Shown here one piece after another: positions 48,484 to 62,659 of a stretch of 64,000 nucleotides of DNA. The position numbers and the translations under genes are program-made. The notes below the pieces were generated by a model, which saw only the letters and a list, made by a program, of their open reading frames with translations, was not told where the DNA came from and made no database searches. Positions within the stretch are counted from its first letter, which is position 1. Every line of letters begins with the position of its first letter. Source of the DNA: Paralvinella palmiformis. Lineage: Eukaryota > Annelida > Polychaeta > Terebellida > Alvinellidae. The stretch spans positions 62,001 through 126,000 of the forward strand of contig JAODUP010000833.1 in the NCBI GenBank assembly GCA_025642065.1, written 5' to 3'.

Positions 48484-48552
48484 CATTCCGATAGCGCAGT
48501 GATTAGGACATTGCGCTGCAAACCTCCAGGTGGTGGGTTCGAATCCGTGGCA
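48484..48552 (+). repeat. tRNA-derived SINE head, family 3
   Basis: CGATAGCGCAGTGATTAGG and a B-box GGGTTCGAATCC, with no long body. Confidence 0.75.
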
Positions 48553-49107
48553 TGAGAACTCAACTCATATATACACACAAAGGATATCTGCTACCTATGG
48601 TATGCTTCGTGTCATTTCCATAATCTGACATATTATTATTATTATTTAAATTATTATTATTTAAATATTAATAAACAACACTAACTGAGCATTTGTTCCT
48701 TCTTCTGGACGAGATGTCTCGATATTTTAAATGGTAATGCCGTACGCCACAGACCTGTTGCACGAGGTCGGGAGGGGGGGGGTATCTTGACCTGGTCTTA
48801 GCTTGGGGGGGGATTCGTTTTGCACTTCGTTCGTCTCACTACATTAGTGGGGTCACTTGATCAACCATAATCTATGCCGTGTGCACGAAACTCGCCGCGC
48901 AACAATAACATTTTACAGTTCCTCTCCATTCTGAAGATATAGCAAGAATGGCGGAGAGGATAGAAAACTAGCCGAATATTTTGTTTTCGTTTGGTACAAA
49001 CTTATTGTAGTTGGACAGTTCATTCCACAGAGCGCGCGGTGATGCTCGGGCAGAATTCTAGCAGCAGCAAATGGCTTAAAGGAAGTACGTCTGCCTAAAT
49101 TCCGACC

Positions 49108-49255
49108 AAACTTGTTGTTTTATGGCCGCTTTTCCGAAGGTATATGGATGCGACATCAGAGATGAAACACCTGCAAGATATAGGCTAGTCGGGATTTGAA
49201 CCTGAGGGTTAGAGATTTGTGGCCAATCGCCATACCCCAGCCACGGATATGCCCT
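49108..49255 (-). repeat. Diverged SINE, family 1
   Basis: Reverse copy with TTTTATGGCCGCTTTTCC and GAGATGAAACACCTGC; the B-box complement reads GATTTGAACC. Confidence 0.75.
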
Positions 49256-50113
49256 GCGATTGCGAGCGAACCACAACTGTTGTTATTGTTCCAATCAACA
49301 GCGTGAATGCACGGAAGATGGTCCGTGTTGTATAACTTTGAAACAACATGCACAACAACAAAAAATCCAAACAGCACTTTTGCCATTTTCTATATCTACG
49401 AGTCCCCGGATGACGATGGACTGCTGAAGTCCAATCGTGACAACCCATTCACTGTTCTACAGCCGTCGATTCTCGATTTGCTGTGTGGCGTTTCCGAATT
49501 CTGAGCACGAACCTCTCGAGTACGTCGACTAGCCAACGTCGGTGCTGGTAAGGTTGCCCACTGAAAGCAAACACTTCGTCGGGATTAAAACACGGTCGAT
49601 CAGGTGATAGCGGGGGGGGGTGGAACTGGTCGTATGTTTAAATACGTGTTGATCGTTATAGTTTTATTTGATTATTACTGACGTTATTTTATATTGCCAA
49701 ATATCATAATATTGTACGTCAGTACATGCCACCCACTAATTATAAAATGATCGGTTCTTATTCGGTACCATGTGTAATTGTGAACGTTTGGGAATGTCCG
49801 CGGCGTTGAATAAACCAACGTTTTTCTTCCTTAATCCGCATGAGAACTGCCGAATTATACTGCTAGTTCTGTTTGGACGTGGACGACGTATATAATTCCG
49901 CTGTAAGTGCTATCGGCCTACGTCAAAGTCGCCTTTACGCCACTTTAGAATCTAGATAGTACACTTCAGTTCTGGACAGGTTTTTACGTCCGACGTCTCG
50001 TCACTCAGCTGCGTAACCTACGGTATAACGAAAGGACGTGAAATAAATAAACTAACTATGAAAGATAAAGAAACAGTTCAAAACACAATAAAATGCAATA
50101 AAAACATAAACAA

Positions 50114-50149
<36 letters not shown>

Positions 50150-50783
50150 AAATCCAAATGCATCACCTTCGGTTTACGTGAAAAACGATTTTCCAACGGG
50201 CTTAGGGGAACCACGTGGGGGCGTGGTATGAGTATATATGATGAAAACAAATTATTTGAAGAAGAATTAAGCCAATGGCCACCGTTAGGAGTACATACAC
50301 CGTCCCCGGTGTCACTTCATGGGTCTAGAGATTACAGTCTGGATTACGGTGTCCCGAAGTGCCAGCGTCGGTATTACGTAAAGCTGGTGTTTCTCCTTTC
50401 TTCTAAACACGCCCCCTATAGGAATGACAAAGGGTAACATGTTGACGCCGATTCGGTCGGCTCATTCACTTACCGTTACATGTGAATAAAAATGACACCC
50501 CAAAAAATGTATTTATCTACAACTTAACGCCATTTACATATGCGTCTACGTGCACCACTGATATATCGAGTTGGTTTTATTGCGTTTTTGCCGACGGCGA
50601 GGTGACTCAGCTCTATTTGGGTGGCAGCTTTATTTATGATTTCGTCAGATGTAGAAAAAGAGAAGAATCGAGTTTTGTTTCAAATTGGCGGCGATAGGAA
50701 GTCACGACGAAATCGATGTGTGCAGTAGAAATTTGAAAACTACAAGTTAATGTAGCTCGAAGTGACTAACTGGCGGTAAATAA

Positions 50784-51095
50784 GATCACCGTGGTTCATC
50801 ACACCGTGTGAGAAAGTGTGTGTGTGTGTGTGTGTGTGTGTGTTGTTGTCGTCTTGTAAAAAAACCATCTCGTAAGAAGCCGAAATTCTAAATTCGTTCG
50901 ATGTCCAGACATTCGCCTCGGGAATAATCGTCAATGGCAGAATATCTCACCCATACATTGTTAATTAAGATCACCGTGGTTTATCACACCGTGTGAGAAA
51001 GTGCGTGTGCGCCAGCGCGCGCGTGCGCTGTTTTGTTGAAAGAAAAACATCCCGTAGAGGACGAAATTCGTTCGATGTCCAGACATTCGCGACTG
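50784..51095. repeat. Tandem local duplication of about 185 bp
   Basis: AAGATCACCGTGGTT and CACACCGTGTGAGAAAGTG recur at about 50784 and 50970, followed in both copies by a GT/CG run and by ATTCGTTCGATGTCCAGACA. The copies differ in the simple-repeat run and by short indels. Confidence 0.85.
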
Positions 51096-51766
51096 GAATC
51101 GTTAAGCTCCCCCCCCACACACACACACACACACAGCAGTAGAAGTTGTTGTCCGGTTTTAGTTTTGATGCAGCTTGCCATTTCGTGGTGTATTCGCCTA
51201 ATCACTTCAAAGCGTTTAGACGGCAGCGTTAAGAATAACAGGTGTTCCGTTTTACCTGAACTCGGAAGACGCTTGCATTGTTTGCGGTTGACGCCTCGGT
51301 CAACCGGAGAAAGCTGTTCTGTACATAAACGCAGGAATAAAAGGCGGCGAATTAGCAGTATTTACCGTATTGATACAGCGACCTCTGCAGTAGGATCAAG
51401 GCCGGTGAATTACGCAAGGTGCAAATGGTACCAGCCTCTCTATTGTATAGCGATAATACGGTTGAAAGACGCTGAAAAACCGCAACGCATTGGATGTCGT
51501 TGTAAGGGGTTATACGGCATAAGTTCACACATCCTTCCCAGATACAGCCGTTCTTGATACGAAGGACCATTCGCTTCCTAAAAGGAACCGCTTTGTTTCT
51601 GGCTATCGGAAACTTATATAGGGATGAAGTGATGGTATAGAAGATACGGGAAGAAGCACTGTTCAGTCGTTTTTCTTTGTGGGTTAATCAAAACAGATGC
51701 GCGTCAGCAGATATAAATTTGTTGTTTAGAGTATTTAATAAATGTTATGGTTAAGAACAGTACATG

Positions 51767-51768
<2 letters not shown>

Positions 51769-51810
<42 letters not shown>

Positions 51811-51878
51811 CTAATATATATATTATATATATATATTTTAGATATATATTGTTCGAGCGTCTGTGTCTTGTAGCATTA

Positions 51879-51945
<67 letters not shown>

Positions 51946-51955
51946 TTATATATAT
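51769..51955. repeat. (TA)n and (CT)n compound repeats
   Basis: TA tract, TATTATATA variants, a (CT)n run (51881-51904) and a second TA tract. Confidence 0.95.
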
Positions 51956-52796
51956 ACACCCATCAGTGACACTCCAAGAAGTACTGCCCACAGAAATAAC
52001 AACCTGTATCCATGAATTATCAATATTAATTTGCACCTGTTCTGTTTTATGAGCTAAAAACACACCATTATTATGTTTACGCACGAAACTGTAATAAAAA
52101 TCTTATTATACAAATAACATGACATTATTGTCAAACAATGGCGAAGTTAATTCAGGGCGATGGTTCTCGGGGTCAAATATAAATGGAGCAATATTAGCTA
52201 AAGGGCGATGCCATCAAGGACGAATATACCAGTGTACCCATTTTAAACCGCACCTTACACACATTTACCTGTATAATGGTGGCCTTGGTGTGTGATTCAT
52301 ATTGCTGATATAAAAATATTTGTGGCAGGTTTCCTTATCCTTTGTCGTTGTTGTCATCTGTGATCTGTTTATCACGCGCTCGAACCTAATTTAAAAGCTT
52401 TCAAATAATCAGCATTCCCGATAGAATCGGAGTTTCGTATTATATGAATATATCATCGTGCAATCTTTGCGCACGAAATTCTAATTAACTAGCAACCTAA
52501 GAGTGCGCCGAAGAGAATATATGGTTCGCCATTCTGGTCAAAATTCAGTATTTAAAAAATGTAGGTGTTAATTGTCAAATAGCTATTGTTTTTAAGCCAT
52601 GCGTATAAAAACCGACCAAGGGCATTTCATAAATGATGTATACCGTGACGTGGGAATTAACTAAAAATCGGCCGTGTAGACACTGAACTTTTACAAATGT
52701 GCGTGTGTGTATTAAAATTTAATATATGTGCATACAAAACTTGTCTTTCCGATGACCATTTTAACACGTGTTAGATTATGTAGATAGACATCACAC

Positions 52797-52866
52797 TTCG
52801 CGATGGCGCAGTTAGTTAGAGCGCAGGAGTCATAAGCGAAGGGTCGCGGGTTCGCGGCTCCGGACC
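52797..52866 (+). repeat. tRNA-like sequence, probable SINE head or tRNA pseudogene
   Basis: GATGGCGCAGTTAGTTAGAG forms an A-box/D-arm, GGAGTCATAAGC an anticodon-arm-like part with CAT, and TCGCGGGTTCGCGGCTCC a B-box/T-arm. It resembles elongator tRNA-Met, but I could not close a convincing acceptor stem. Further sequence to about 52990 may be the SINE body. Confidence 0.5.
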
Positions 52867-54847
52867 TGCAATGCTGTCATATGACGACTGGTTCACTGCG
52901 CCAGAAATGAGAACATGACGGGACGTGATGGCTATGTGTCCCGATTAAAAACGCTTCCCGTCTATAAATGACGCATGCGTTGTATGCTCCCTTGGTAGTT
53001 CAGGAGCGCGTTGGGTTGAAACAGGTTCGAGTCAGGGAAAATAATACTGCTGGATAGGGCACTATTTAAATGTCACGTTTTGTACTGCACACGAGTCTTT
53101 TAATGCTGACACAAGGGTCCAGTCCAAGTGTTGATGAGAACCGACTTAATTTTTAAGGCTTCAAGAAGCTAAACTAATTCACAAACCATAGTCCAAAATT
53201 CGTTGATTAGTGCCTGAAATAGTGAATGGTGGTATGTGTCAAGAAATGTGGGCTGTTCCAATACGATTGGCCTTTCAGTTTTTTAGACAAATATATCGAT
53301 AGAAAGAAAAAGGTGCACTATTTGTGGAAGCGGAATTAAAGTAGTAGCAGCCCGATTACTTCGATACGCATGTTATAATTCCGCGGTTAAGAAGACATTC
53401 TTTAACTGACGATGTACTAACTATACTTATGACGAAAGATTGGTTCTGTTATGACATAACTGTAAAATAATTCTTTCCCATTTGACAATGTAGCACGCGT
53501 GTTAATATAACCAACCGCGCGTAAATATTTGATGATCTACTGTTGGATATTTTTTGTACTGTGTAAATAATATGTGCGTGCATAATTAAGCTATCATGCT
53601 CGTTTGAGGAACTATCTATATTTACGTAAGATCCTATATTAAATATGAACGGATTAATTTAGTCGACACCCGAAACTTTTACATCTTTTACTGGAAACTG
53701 GGCCAAATCTGGATGATTTCACTTGCTTGAATAAACATTTTAAGATCATTATTTACATTATGGCGAGGGTCGAGGAAACCTAAACGTTTATGTGTGTGTG
53801 TGGTTTTTTTAAATCGACCGAACAGATTTGTTTTTGTATAGATAACTAGAAGAAGGTGTAATATCCTCTTTAGGGTTAACAGTCTATCGGGGTTTCCTTT
53901 TTATTCCGAATGCATGATGTGCGAGAGACCAAGGAAATCCCTTTAAATCTGTTTATATTAACTTCGTGTCAAGCTTTTTCGTACTTCAGTAATATGTTTT
54001 ATCATCTACGTGTATGTAGTATATATTGTTTCGCTCATTTTTCTCTCGTCCTTTTTACGACAGTCACACGTGATGAACTTCTGTTTTTTTGGTTTGAGCA
54101 CCATAAATGTTATATTATTCATATGGCTATCTGTATAATAAAGGTTTTGCTTTATGTAGTGTCTTAATGTGTGTGTGTGTGTGTTATAGAGGACGAGTTC
54201 TCTATTTAGTTTCAGGGCTGGTCACACCTTGGACATACGACTAAGGGACTATAATTACACTCCCCAGTAAAATGAAATGGCAGGATCAAACACCTGCCTG
54301 AAACAGGCAATACCGGGATTCGACCTCGAGATTTGCAACACTGCTCAGTACCGCACGCAGCACCGGGGTCCCGTGTGATATTTCACCATCTGTTTAGCTT
54401 ATACGTTTCCACATTTCGCCAGGATGGCATTGAAGATAACTGTATATAGATTCATTCCAAGTCCTGATGAGCATACGCAGTAGATAACACCCGTATGTAA
54501 GATGTTGACGTTATAAGCGAAAGGCAACAAAACAACGCGATTTGTAAACAAATAAAACGAACCATACGGTACATAGATATTTATTTACTTACACCGCTCT
54601 CATTTAATTATCTCACCTTCAGCAAATATAAAAAGGCACGACATATCTTCTTATATATTAAACTCGCAATGCGCTCTGAGGAACGTTTAAAGCAGAGCAA
54701 CACCAGCAATCAAACAGCGATGAGAAAAAATCAAACAACGAAGATATGACGGCTTCGTTCCACGATTCACTTATTCGTTTAGAGTTATCTCGCATAAAGG
54801 ACTTCAGGTATAAGTAAACATTTATGATGATCCTAATTGAAACGGCT

Positions 54848-55988
54848 TTAATCTTCGTCCATGCTCTCCTCGTCCGATGTTACATCAGGTTGGTCTGCTT
54901 CTAGCCGACACTTCGGGCAGTCGCAGACGAACAAATAATTATCTCTGAAAATACAATAAACCACCGTCGCTGATCACGTTTGGCAACAGATCGATAAAAT
55001 CAGTCTATTTCAGTGTGAAATTAAGTTTGTTCGTTTTCACACATAAACACGACGTAGATAAAAAAAAGACGAACAAAAAAACCTTTCAGATTACTTAACT
55101 GACTTCAAACATTTAATAAATACGGTGCATGGCACATAATTACTACTACTACTGCTACAGTGTTATGGAATCTTCATTCATCAAGAGTATTTGGTGAATG
55201 TTCAAGTGGCAAGAGAAGCGAAATAAATATATCATAATAAGGAATAAGCATTACGACGCACATTTTATTTAGAATACTGGATGTTATATAACGTGTTCTA
55301 TATTACATAGCTACAGTACTGGATTCAGATATTTATCCGCCAGCGTAAAATCCAATATCATTATTCAAGATCAAGATTTGCTGCTAAGTCAGTTTTAAGG
55401 GAAAAAGATTAAGGTGTATATAAAAGTTCGATGGAATATCTTATTCAGAAAGGAAAACAACCGGGATGTGCACTTGATACAGGCACACACACACACACAC
55501 AACAGATTCTTTCTCTTTCTGATCACAATATTTTCTAGGACAATGAATGGCCTAATATGTACCAATATCGATAAATTGATGAATAGTAAATAGGTTTTAA
55601 TAATAGTGGTTTCACAGAAAAAACAACTCATTATATAAACATGTATATAAATATAGACAGGCATCTGCATGACGACACACACACACAATATTATAGATAC
55701 ATCTGTTATTTAATAATAAAATATTCAAGCTGTTTATATAAGAATGTAAAATAGTTTCAGTTACCTAAGAATTTTCTGCCGAGAATGGCGACTTCTTTCA
55801 AGATCACATTCATCAAGATATGATATTAATATCTCCTGGAAGATAACGGGGATAGTGCAATATGGCGTGTATTACTGTAACAGTAAAAGGTTTATAATAA
55901 GAAAACTAGCTAAGTCTTAGTGGGTGTGCATGTGTGTAGCTGATAAATACAAACAGATACAAATGAGTTTCTGACAAAAACACTCGCA

Positions 55989-56049
<61 letters not shown>

Positions 56050-59000
56050 GTGGAGGATAGGCCATCGGACACCGAATTTAATTTACCTCTTCGGCAGCAA
56101 TATCTCTTAAAGCCTTAACGGCCAACGTTGAGTTGTTATGCGGAAAGCTGACCTCAGCATTGGGCTCACAGCTGTGGTTACCTACGGGAGACAAACAACT
56201 CATTATATTATAGCTGATCACTGGACAAGATAGCAAACATGATCGAGGTCGGCTCTCGCTCGGCTCTCGCTCGGGGGCTTCTCGTTGTCTAACGAGTTAT
56301 GTAAATACAGGCTTCAGATAGACTCGAACAGTTAAACGAGTACACCAGCACCGAGTCGAATCCTTTGCCGTATTTATCATCGCTTTGAATCCAGAGTACA
56401 AAAAGGGCTATTGTGTTCCTTACAATCTACTCGCAGATAATGAACGGCCTTAAATATTATTGTTTTGGGCTACGTGCCGAATCTCCGGTAGAACTGTGTA
56501 TTCTCTCTGTACGGTAACAATTGGTTTGTTGCGCATGCGTCTTTCGTAAATATAGTACGAATCCTGTCCCGAACGAACAGACCACGCCGTCAACCCCCTG
56601 GCGATTATACGCTTTCAAGTTGTCAATTATAATTCACAACAATGCATCACCGTCCAAACAGATACTCATTCGTGGCGGAGTGAAGCACTCGGCGAGTAAA
56701 AGGTTAGAGACCAGTTGGTGGATTCGAACCGTGAACACCCGGCTTCTAGTTCACCACCCTAACACTGATCGTCTGCGATCCACCAAGCACCAAAGAGACG
56801 ACTAAATTCCAAGAATAGCCCAGTAATTGTTTTTATTGTACGCGAATTTCTACATTAATCTCGATCACCATCTCCATGCATGAATAATAAGTACATCCAC
56901 CCTCAGACCTGTTACGCCATATTGGTATGGAAACAACCGCACCGGGCGTACTGTCTTTTTTTTCTCGAAAGTACTTCTTGTCTTAAAATGGTTAAAATCC
57001 GCCGTTTTTCGATATCCATAGCCATATATGTATATCAAAAAGCTGATTAGGAATTCTATGTCTCCGACATGATGATGGTGTATATTTAATACAGCGAGAG
57101 CCATTCAAATATGTTGCACAGGATGATGATGATTGATGTTTTACAGCCACTTTTGTGTGCATGGTAGGCTAAATGGGCCGAGCGACCTCCAAAGGTAATA
57201 AAGCGAAGTCAAAGATGAAACAACCTTCAGATATGACCACGCTGAGATTCGAACACGGATGGTAGTGATCTGTGGTCCAACACGCTACCGCTAGACCACG
57301 AAGGGACACATACCACTACACCCGCAAGAACAGATTTAAGTGACTGAGTGAGCGACTGAGTGAATTTATTCAACCTTGGTGATTGTCATGTCCATGACGG
57401 ATGGCCGATGGGGCGAATGTGTAGGGATGCGCACACAAATACAGGCATGAGTCGGTTTTGAACCTGAGCCTGCTCCAATGATCATGAATGAGCAAACTGT
57501 TGTGCCAGCACAGCTATAATCCAGAGCCAATACGGAACACACCGTAGGATATAGGAATGATTGTGTATGGCAATGGTATCTTCCATTCAAAGTTTTATTC
57601 GAGTGTTCTAAACCTTTCACGAAAAATTATATTTTATATAGCGCCTTCAGTCGTTCTAAGCCGCTTTACATTGAAAACACAATTAAAACATGTTCGGGCT
57701 CACAGAGCACAAATACATTTTATACATAAATAAATTGGTTTATAGTTGTTATAAACAGTTTTATTTAAATTCGTGGGTTCAAAGAACTTTACCAAATATT
57801 TCTTTACTCTCTGTAAGTTTAATATGATTAGGCAACTTCTTCCAAAACCTGGGAGCTGATAGGACAAATGTCTCTCCGTACATTCCTGTACGGCCTTTTG
57901 GTACCATCAAAAGAAAATGCTATATTCTTTTGGATCACCTTGCTTAGATACAGTGGTGCCATTCCACTCAGTAGTTTGAATATATGAATGTATATAGCCT
58001 AATTTGATAATGCACTTCCATTTGCTTCCTCCCAAACCACTCTTAAACAGACTCACTGACGTATCCCGGAAACCTAAACACAATGTGTCATGTGACATCC
58101 AACAAAAACAAGAGATTTTAATACTATGCTAATATTATATCCGAAGCTCTTTTTCCCGTCCAATCAAACATCTAGTTAGGTGAGACAGCAGCGCCAGCCA
58201 TTCATTATGTTGTGAATCGAAAAGCAGATCTGTGAACTGGTTTCGAATGGACTTCGAACCAGAGTGTTAATTTACTGACGTGGTATTAATCTGCTTATGC
58301 AACTCTTGTTTTCCTAACAAGTGGATGATCGTGGTAATTACTGGCTGTTCTTAGGTTTGTTACCCGACAATATGTACACAAGTACAGCCGTCAGACATTA
58401 AAATAAAAACACAGAACGTACTTAACTCTATTACTGTAACGATAGATGGCGTTTATTGGTCGGCTAACACGTGGTACGAACGTTGTTAAAATGTTGTTTG
58501 ATTTATCGCGGTATGGTATACAACGTTTCCCTGGACGAAGTGGCAATCCTACGACTCGGACGGAAGCACACAGTTTCCAGTCCATTGAACGTTCCTGGCA
58601 CGCATAAAAGATTCCCCTTTTCGTGAGTCTCGAATGAGATCCGAACCTCTACACATCGGGCATCTGAACTCGTTAATTGTCAAACGTTCCATCATTTTCA
58701 CCACTGGAGTTCCCACATCTCAAAGTACTTAACCTGGTTACGCTGCATAGTTTAGTTAAGCAAAGGTCCAATGTATTATAGCTGCATATAACGAGGCCAT
58801 GACTCATTATCTTCCCAGGAATACATAATCGGAGAATACATTTAAATAAACTAATCTGTTTTATCACCAAAAAAAACCCCGTATACTTACGTGTTTCATT
58901 CGCGTAAACTAACACGTAGAGTAACGGTTTTGTACACGGTGTAGCTGTTTTGTTAATGTAAATGTATGTTTTACACGTGTGTAACAAAGCGGATTATTTT

Positions 59001-60249
59001 CTTAGGGCAAACATGTCTCTTCAGTTATAAATACACAATCAACCGAGCCAATGTGGCCCTACGGGGAAACCACAGCTGCATCACGCCGGATTACAGCAGT
59101 AAGCCGCACGTATATGAAATGTTAGCGTACCTAGCTACTTGCGGTTCGCACCTAGCTACGACCATATTTACACAGTGATGGCATAGCGGCCAATGGCCGT
59201 ACGAGATAATATTGCTGAATCCCGTTCCGATGGCCGAGTCGGATTTGATTATCTGCAGATTAAGTCGGACAATTATGAATCGGCAAACAGTATGTGGACC
59301 AAATGAAATTAGCCGCATTCGAACCCACAACCCATAAGAAGCAAAGATTTACTATTTAGGGTCATTCATTTTGAACAATCTTGATATATTTATTATTCGA
59401 TCCCCCCCCCCACACACACACACAGTGTCAGTTAGTGTCCATGGTATCGAGGTGTCATTCCCGGCCATTGTGACACTGTAATCAAGGGGTTGGGTGTGGG
59501 TGTTCATCCGACAAGGTATATAACAAAGTTTTCTACCCGAGATGTTACCATTTGTACAAAAATGTTAATTCGTTTAGAACCTAATTACAAACCATCTTTT
59601 GTCTTCCTCACTGAAATAACCAATCACGTTAGTAAACCATAAACTATACCGTTGTTTTATTTTTATCATTATTATTATTATTATTATTAAATAGATATTT
59701 AATAATTAAATTCTAACAATCGATACCACGTAATAATTAAGTTGTATGATCAATGGCGATGGCGTGGCGGTCCATAAGAGATAAAAACAAGAGCCTGACA
59801 AGGGTCAGTTATACCAATCTTCAAAAACTACGATCTTTCTTCACTTTCATATCAGATGACGAACACCAAACACAGTCCAGGCTCGCCATTTTTATGTCCC
59901 ACTTCAACCCATCTAGACGACAGCGCTGTCTGACCTGGCCATCCACCTACCACATTGTGAGCCAAGACTGAACAATCTTCAGTGTTGATCATCCACCGAA
60001 GACATTACATCAATATTATTACAAGATATTACATCAGCGGTATTTGGTAGTGGCCATTTTTACGTCCGTGGATATTAAGGCTATGGATCTAGCTGTACGT
60101 TCTCTCTGATTTAACAGATTAACAATGTTCAAATATCGTCTATATCAACGTGAAATCAACCTACGTTCCACATCATTGGCCAATCAGTCTGACCGTAACG
60201 TGCTATACCGACACTTCATTTAATCAAATGACACGAGCAACAAAAAATA

Positions 60250-60280
<31 letters not shown>

Positions 60281-60828
60281 CTTTTATTTACACGTGATGA
60301 ATTATATTTCAATGTGCGTGTTTAATTAACACAACATGAAATGCACAAAGCGGTATTTAAGTTCGCATGCCTGAGTGACCACAGATAAATTTTGTAACAA
60401 AATCTTTCCTTCGTGACATCACCATAAACTACAAAAGTTGCCTCTCGCAATTTTTCTCGTGGCTATATATCGACCACATTTACGTGGCTTATGCGTATGA
60501 TGGTACAGTCTGACACAAAAAGGCGTTGATAATAATAATAATAATAATAAGGGTGCCAGATGACGACAACCATTCTGATGATGATGATGATGATGCTATC
60601 AAAACATTATCATCCACGAAATAGAGAACAGTTAGTTATCATTATTGTATCATATTCAACATGACCACGTTACTCATCCTACTGTTACAATATTACAATT
60701 GTGATATTTAGAGCGGTTCAGACATTATACTATAGATATTATACTTACAACCATACAGATGGTATACTTACATGCACTTTGGGTAACATAAAGACCCGAT
60801 CCTTCACAATCCAAGAAAGTGCCAGATA
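54848..60828 (-). CDS. SMYD5: SMYD5 protein-lysine methyltransferase, last four exons (partial)
   Basis: SET/MYND-type methyltransferase acting on lysines of histone and ribosomal proteins. Minus-strand exons: 60828-60772, 56181-56087, 55835-55765, 54944-54848 (stop TAA 54850-54848). All splice sites are GT/AG and phases join. The order reads [28 protein letters not shown] (the NHSC block of SET domains), [32 protein letters not shown] (the post-NHSC ISYLD motif), [12 protein letters not shown] (the Cys-rich post-SET segment), then an acidic C-terminus [11 protein letters not shown]. This follows the human SMYD5 C-terminal region closely; the human glutamate run is much shorter here. The MYND and N-SET parts are not found and probably lie to the right of the window. 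Intron 60771-56182 is 4.6 kb. Confidence 0.87.
57122..57308 (-). repeat. tRNA-derived SINE, family 1
   Basis: Reverse full-length copy in the SMYD5 intron: GATGATGATGATTGATG at the left, GCTACCGCTAGACCACG at the right. Another reverse tRNA-like remnant lies at about 56690-56800. Confidence 0.88.
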
Positions 60829-60964
60829 CTGAATAGTATAACAAATATGAAGGTAAAGAATGATAATGTGCTATTAATATGTTAGCAATCAATAACTATA
60901 CATGTTCACCATCATCTGGAATAATAATTTAAAGTTTAAAAAATAATAGCTGCAGAATTCTCAT

Positions 60965-61050
60965 TCCACACACACACACACACACACACACATCATAAAT
61001 TTAAATAAAATATACACCACTACTACTACTGCCGCTGTTATTACACACAA

Positions 61051-61084
<34 letters not shown>

Positions 61085-61170
61085 GCGCGCGCGCCCAAAC
61101 GCAGAGACATAATACATTTAAATAAAATATACATCACCAATACTACTACTATTACTGCTTCTATTATTAG

Positions 61171-61213
<43 letters not shown>

Positions 61214-61330
61214 GCGCGCGCCCACACAGAGACATAATAAATTTAAATAAAATATACACTACTACTATTACTACTACTGCTGCTGCTGTTATTAACACAC
61301 ACACATGTATATATACACGCGCGCACATGT
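60965..61330. repeat. Compound satellite, three units of about 115-120 bp
   Basis: Each unit runs CA tract, AT tract, CG tract, AGAGACATAATA, ATTTAAATAAAATATACA, (ACT)n, GCTGTTATTA or similar. Three successive copies differ in tract length. The nested dinucleotide tracts make it unlike the single microsatellites elsewhere. The minus-strand frame over it is not a gene. Confidence 0.9.
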
Positions 61331-61434
61331 ACTTGAAAAGGGTATTTACAACCGAAATTAGTCGTGCTATTTGAGCAGAGTGAAAATTATACTATTACTG
61401 CTATAGTTATTATAACTATATGGTATTATATGTA

Positions 61435-61470
<36 letters not shown>

Positions 61471-62005
61471 TATGTGTTTACCACATCCAGTTGTGAATTC
61501 TCCAAATAATTTTAAACTTACTTGAACCAATTTGAGGAATTATTTGCCATGCACACAAATCCTACCTCACTTGTAAACTACACGTCTACTGGATATATAT
61601 ATATATATATATATATATAGTTTCAACATGAGAATTTAATGAATTGAAACTAGTTGAATTTTAGTGAAAACGATTTTACCATCAACAATATTTTGAATAT
61701 TTATAGTAATTATGTTACTTGATTATACTTAATATTTTCAGTGTATTTTAGTTGTAAATTTTTTTATATATTTCTATGCACGAGTTTAATATTTAATTCT
61801 AGATACAGACCCATATATTTTTCTTAATTTCGTTCTCATTGATCTTGTTTGAATCTAACAGACCATTTCAGATGAAGCAAATTTTTCGACAATCTCTGGA
61901 ACATTTCAGGTTAGAAAAGCTTATCCAGATTTCTGCACACTATAGGAAGCAGTGGGATTTCAGACATTCCTCAGACAAGGATCTCCACAGATACGTTTGT
62001 TTTGT
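61331..62005. other. No gene recognised right of SMYD5 exons
   Basis: (TA)n tracts at 61441-61468 and 61595-61619. A minus-strand segment at about 61525-61560 is open and ends in a donor-like CAA/GTAAGT but lacks an acceptor and does not fit SMYD5. Confidence 0.4.
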
Positions 62006-62358
62006 TGTTCGGAGATAATCCCCAGGCTGTCGCTTAATCAGCACAGCCTCTATGTTGGAGTGGTTTGAGAAACGCCCCCCCCCACCACTCACAGGGGAGC
62101 AGTACGGAAAGATGACGCCGAAATACCCTGAGGGTGGTCACTGCCAGAGTGTTTTACGTCCTCAGAGAGTCTTTAACGTCCCCCTTTATTTTAAATAATT
62201 CAGTGGAGACGGCAGCGCCATTTAACGCCATTTCCACCCACGATGTTGTGAGCCGAGAAATTAATCCCTGGAAAAGTTTCGACCTCTTACGGGGTTCGAA
62301 CCTGTGACCGTTGGCACCAAGTGCCGGGTGCTTAACCGCTAGGCCACCGGAGCTCACT
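62006..62358 (-). mobile_element. tRNA-derived SINE, family 2, reverse copy
   Basis: Nearly the whole of 44246-44611 in reverse: on the minus strand it begins AGTGAGCTCCGGTGGCCTAG and ends in CAGCCTGGGGATTATCTCC. Strong similarity over 350 bp implies a recent, active family. Confidence 0.9.
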
Positions 62359-62659
62359 GTCCGGTAATTTCTTCTAATATCAGCAATAAGCATAAGGCCA
62401 TTGTTTTTTGAATACTTGTTTTACAACCCCGCCGACCCACAGCTGAAACTCACCACCGGGAAAATAATAATAAAAAGAATAAAAGTCAATTTTATTTCCC
62501 CGCCAACCCGCCTGCGGCTGGCTAACCTTGGTTTTTTTTCTTCAAATTCAATCACAAAATAAAAAGATGTGGAAGTTTAGCACTTGGGAGTTTTTCCCCA
62601 GTAGCTACTAACCTAAAATATGCTTGATTAATTTAGGGGAGAAGTGGGGAGGTTGGACC

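Larger units (their letters stand above)
46994..54847. other. Intergenic region between the VWA-EGF gene and SMYD5
   Basis: No coding exon recognised. It holds a CpG-rich promoter-proximal part (to about 48.2 kb), SINE fragments at 48484-48552 and 49108-49255, a (TA)n tract at 50116-50145, a local duplication at 50784-51095, (TA)n/(CT)n tracts at 51769-51955, a tRNA-like sequence at 52797-52866 and a reverse tRNA-like SINE remnant near 54260-54370. The frame at 51033-51557 spans part of the duplication and a CA run and is not a recognisable protein. Confidence 0.5.

Noticed and set aside
51033..51557. 174-codon plus-strand frame
   Set aside because: It crosses a CA run and part of a local duplication, has no domain, and lacks support as a gene.
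61525..61560. Possible further SMYD5 exon on the minus strand ending CAA/GTAAGT
   Set aside because: No acceptor, and the residues (MANNSSNWF) do not match the part of SMYD5 expected before [11 protein letters not shown].
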